Shown piece by piece: positions 43,764-45,699 of a stretch of DNA of 45,699 nucleotides. The first letter of the stretch is position 1, and each line of letters begins with the position of its first letter. Made by a program: the position numbers and the translations under genes. The notes under the pieces were generated by a model. It ran no database searches. It saw only the letters and a list, made by a program, of their open reading frames with translations, and was not told the origin of the DNA. This DNA is from Alphaproteobacteria bacterium (GTDB lineage: Bacteria; Pseudomonadota; Alphaproteobacteria; Rhizobiales; Hyphomicrobiaceae): the NCBI GenBank assembly GCA_018830445.1, contig JAHJSN010000187.1, positions 1 through 45,699 on the forward strand, read 5' to 3'.

Positions 43764-45049
43764 CATCGAAGAAGATCCATGTTGTTCCTGACACGGTCCG
43801 CTCAGAGGGTGGCTTCGCTGTGATCCGCCTCGATGGAGTCTGGCTCCTGCAGGACAAGGCAACTGTACGCATCAGGCCCCTGGGAGATCAGGGGTCGCTG
43901 AACCTCGATGGCTGGCCCAGCCTGGAACAGGTTCCAATAGACGTCAGGACAACCTCGCGCGGCATCGAACTCGTCGTGGGTCCCGAAGTCGTCGACGCGG
44001 AGGCACTCCAACCGGGCCGCAAGGTCGGGATCAGCATTCCGGCCGCCGATGTCTCCGGCGAAGTGATCTGGCCCGATATTCCCAGAAGCCGCAAGCCGCA
44101 GGCCGCGACGGTTTCCGGCTCCAAGAAGCCGGTTGGATTGGCTTTGTCCGCCAAGTCGGCGAAGGTGGGGCCGGTGATTGCGGGGCTGGCGAAGGCGGGG
44201 CCGGCGAGCGGCGCAGTGGACGGCTCTTCCACGTCGAATGGGCTTGCTACGCTGCAACTTGAAAAATACGACGCAGTCTTCCGGAACGGCGCCCACAAGG
44301 CCAGCGCTGCTGCCGAGCAAATGACGCCGCTCAAGAGGCAGGGGCTATCCTTCAGCGCATCCGCGAAGGCAGACGTCTCGACGCTGCCGCCGGCGACAGC
44401 CAAAACGCCCGAACAGAAGTTTACATTGCTCAATCCGGCGAGCTTGGGAAGCGGCAATGCCCTGCCGCCGACTCCGACAATCCAGCTGACGAGATTTTCG
44501 CCGTTCGGGCTGTTTGCGGCGGGCCTACTGGCAACCGGCGTGATTCTGGCGTTCGCATGGTTGAACGTCAACACCGATGTCAGGCCGCAAAATGACCTCA
44601 GCCTGGCGGAAATTTTCGCGATCGGCGATATCTCACCGCGCGGCATCGATGCGCGCAGATTCGACCGCGACGACGCGTTATTGCTGGCCAATCAATTCGT
44701 ACATGGCATCGAGCGAGAGACCGACAAGATGGAAGGCGCATACTGGCTGCGCAAGGCGTTGTCCCTGAAGCTGTCGAACGAGCAGATGACGTGGGCCCTG
44801 ACGCAGTTGGGAACGATCTACGCAAACGCCGCGCCGGGCACGACGCCCGACTACCGGTCTGCAAAGATGCTGTGGGAACTCGCAGGGGCGAACGGCGACC
44901 CGGTTTCGCTGTGCTTTCTCGGGCGCCTCCATGAAGCCGGTCTTGGCGTCCGCGCCAGCCTCGAAAAAGCCAGATCGAACTATGAAAGGGCGCGAAGCCT
45001 AGGTGGCTGCCCGGGACTGGAAGCCGCACTTGTCAGGGTTGGGAAATGA
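43760..45049 (+). CDS. membrane protein with Sel1-like C-terminal repeats
   Basis: A 429-residue protein of unknown role, starting at GTG. The first ~95 residues form a beta-rich domain with VIRLDGVWLLQDKATVRI and VDVRTTSRGIELVV-like strands. A disordered linker follows (about 100-240). There is one membrane span (about 249-271, FGLFAAGLLATGVILAFAWL). The C-terminal region has Sel1/TPR-like helices (EGAYWLRKALSLKLSNEQM and SLCFLGRLHEAGLGV). The plan, N-terminal cytoplasmic part, one span and periplasmic Sel1, matches the protein at 20367. It overlaps the next gene by four bases (ATGA). Confidence 0.78.
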   Translation: MTSKKIHVVPDTVRSEGGFAVIRLDGVWLLQDKATVRIRPLGDQGSLNLDGWPSLEQVPIDVRTTSRGIELVVGPEVVDAEALQPGRKVGISIPAADVSGEVIWPDIPRSRKPQAATVSGSKKPVGLALSAKSAKVGPVIAGLAKAGPASGAVDGSSTSNGLATLQLEKYDAVFRNGAHKASAAAEQMTPLKRQGLSFSASAKADVSTLPPATAKTPEQKFTLLNPASLGSGNALPPTPTIQLTRFSPFGLFAAGLLATGVILAFAWLNVNTDVRPQNDLSLAEIFAIGDISPRGIDARRFDRDDALLLANQFVHGIERETDKMEGAYWLRKALSLKLSNEQMTWALTQLGTIYANAAPGTTPDYRSAKMLWELAGANGDPVSLCFLGRLHEAGLGVRASLEKARSNYERARSLGGCPGLEAALVRVGK

Positions 45050-45699
45050 TAAAAACGGAGCGGGCGGTCGAAGCTCTGTTGGTTGGACTTCTGGTCGTCG
45101 CCGGCTCGGCCGTGGCGTTGACGCAGGTTGCCGGCGTGGGCGGAGCGCCGGAATTCCACGACCCCAGGCAAGCGCCGGGCCTCGAGGACAAGGCGCGCGC
45201 TGAAGCCGCCAGGCAGGCCGCCGAAGACGAACGCAAGCGGCTTGCCGAAGAAACCGAAGCGTTGCGGCGGAGGGTCGAGCAAACCCAGGCGAAGGCGGAA
45301 GCTGAGCGAGAGCGGCTCGCCAAGGAAGCTGAAGCCCTTCGCAAGGCGGCTGCGGCCGCCGAACGCAACGCCGAAGCCGAGCGGATCAAGCGCGAAGAGT
45401 TGCTCGCCGCAGCAAAGGCGCAGCGCGAGCAGGAACAGCGGGAGCGCCAGGCCGCAGAAGACCGGCGCGCGGCTGAGATCGAGGCGGCACGTCAGCGGGC
45501 CGAGGCAGAGGCTGAAGCCAAGCGCAAGGCGGAAGCAGAAGCAGAAGCCGAAAAGGCGCGTCAGGCGGCAGCGGCCGAAGAAGAGCGCCGCAAGGCGGAG
45601 GCGGAAGCCAAGCGCAAGGCGGAAGCAGAAGCCGAAGCCGAAGCCGAAAAGGCACGTCAGGCGGCAGCGGCCGAAGAAGAGCGCCGCAAGGCGGAGGCG
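45046..45699 (+). CDS. TolA-like coiled-coil protein, cut by the window edge
   Basis: 218 codons are visible with no stop. An N-terminal membrane anchor (about 8-26, VEALLVGLLVVAGSAVALTQ) is followed by a very long Ala/Glu/Lys/Arg-rich coiled coil, as in TolA domain II or Sel1-linked scaffolds. DNA-level repetition is present from about 45514 (units of 90 and 96 bp, encoding AKRKAEAEAEAEKARQAAAA and related). The ATG overlaps the stop of the Sel1-type gene (ATGA), so the two are probably co-translated. Whether a TolA C-terminal domain follows cannot be seen. Confidence 0.8.
   Translation, partial: MIKTERAVEALLVGLLVVAGSAVALTQVAGVGGAPEFHDPRQAPGLEDKARAEAARQAAEDERKRLAEETEALRRRVEQTQAKAEAERERLAKEAEALRKAAAAAERNAEAERIKREELLAAAKAQREQEQRERQAAEDRRAAEIEAARQRAEAEAEAKRKAEAEAEAEKARQAAAAEEERRKAEAEAKRKAEAEAEAEAEKARQAAAAEEERRKAEA
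45514..45699. repeat. in-frame 90/96-bp tandem repeat
   Basis: Two units beginning GAAGCCAAGCGCAAGGCGGA at 45514 and 45604 are almost identical. The second is longer by two GAAGCC-type codon pairs minus small changes, and the array may continue beyond the window. It encodes the coiled coil of the TolA-like protein. Confidence 0.85.

Overview
The window reads as chromosome of a GC-rich alphaproteobacterium, most likely Hyphomicrobiales (Rhizobiales). This rests on a full Cpa/Tad pilus cluster in alphaproteobacterial order, CtrA-like TTAA-N7-TTAA boxes, Tat-exported molybdenum hydroxylase subunits and a CpxP/CpxR/CpxA-like set. The placement is inferred from gene content; no rRNA, tRNA, phage or CRISPR was seen.

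Layout. 1-370 is a mosaic of palindromic repeats, followed by a small membrane protein and about 740 bases without a gene. 1508-12250 (minus strand) is the Tad pilus locus, read from high to low coordinates: three flp pilins, cpaA, cpaB, cpaC, cpaD, cpaE, cpaF, tadB, tadC. 12802-14926 (plus strand) adds a secreted pilus-assembly N-terminal-domain protein and two TadE/TadG-type pseudopilins. Together these encode prepilin, prepilin peptidase, secretin with its pilotin-like and periplasmic partners, the TadZ localiser, the ATPase and the inner-membrane platform. 15154-22292 holds a TetR regulator, a YdjM-type membrane hydrolase, two adjacent dynamin-like GTPases and a large Sel1-repeat membrane protein. 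22687-26348 (minus) has rimO, a histone-deacetylase-like hydrolase, an 18-cysteine secreted protein and a membrane zinc metallopeptidase. 26525-30467 (plus) is a CpxP-like protein, response regulator and sensor kinase, then a gamma-glutamylcyclotransferase-like protein. 30714-37659 holds a patatin phospholipase, a Tat-exported dienelactone hydrolase, an orphan Hcp-like protein, a TerB protein and a two-subunit molybdenum hydroxylase. 37948-42833 has prfC, a pseudogene tract made of a second prfC fragment fused to a broken fccB-like gene, then pta and rpe. The window ends with a Sel1-repeat membrane protein and a TolA-like coiled-coil protein cut by the edge.

The least ordinary feature is a family of compound palindromic elements. 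At least five different hairpin modules (A-E below) share CTAGTG...CACTAG-type ends and are joined in different orders at five sites: 1-305, 22346-22489, 27222-27697, 30495-30717 and 39744-39920. They are intergenic, but one supplies the stop codon of the patatin gene and another separates the cpxP-like gene from its two-component system. No transposase is present in the window. Other plastic spots are a ~330-bp duplication carrying a flp gene with its terminator and upstream box, a 261-bp duplication of prfC, and short tandem repeats of 15, 16 and 18 bp at four places.
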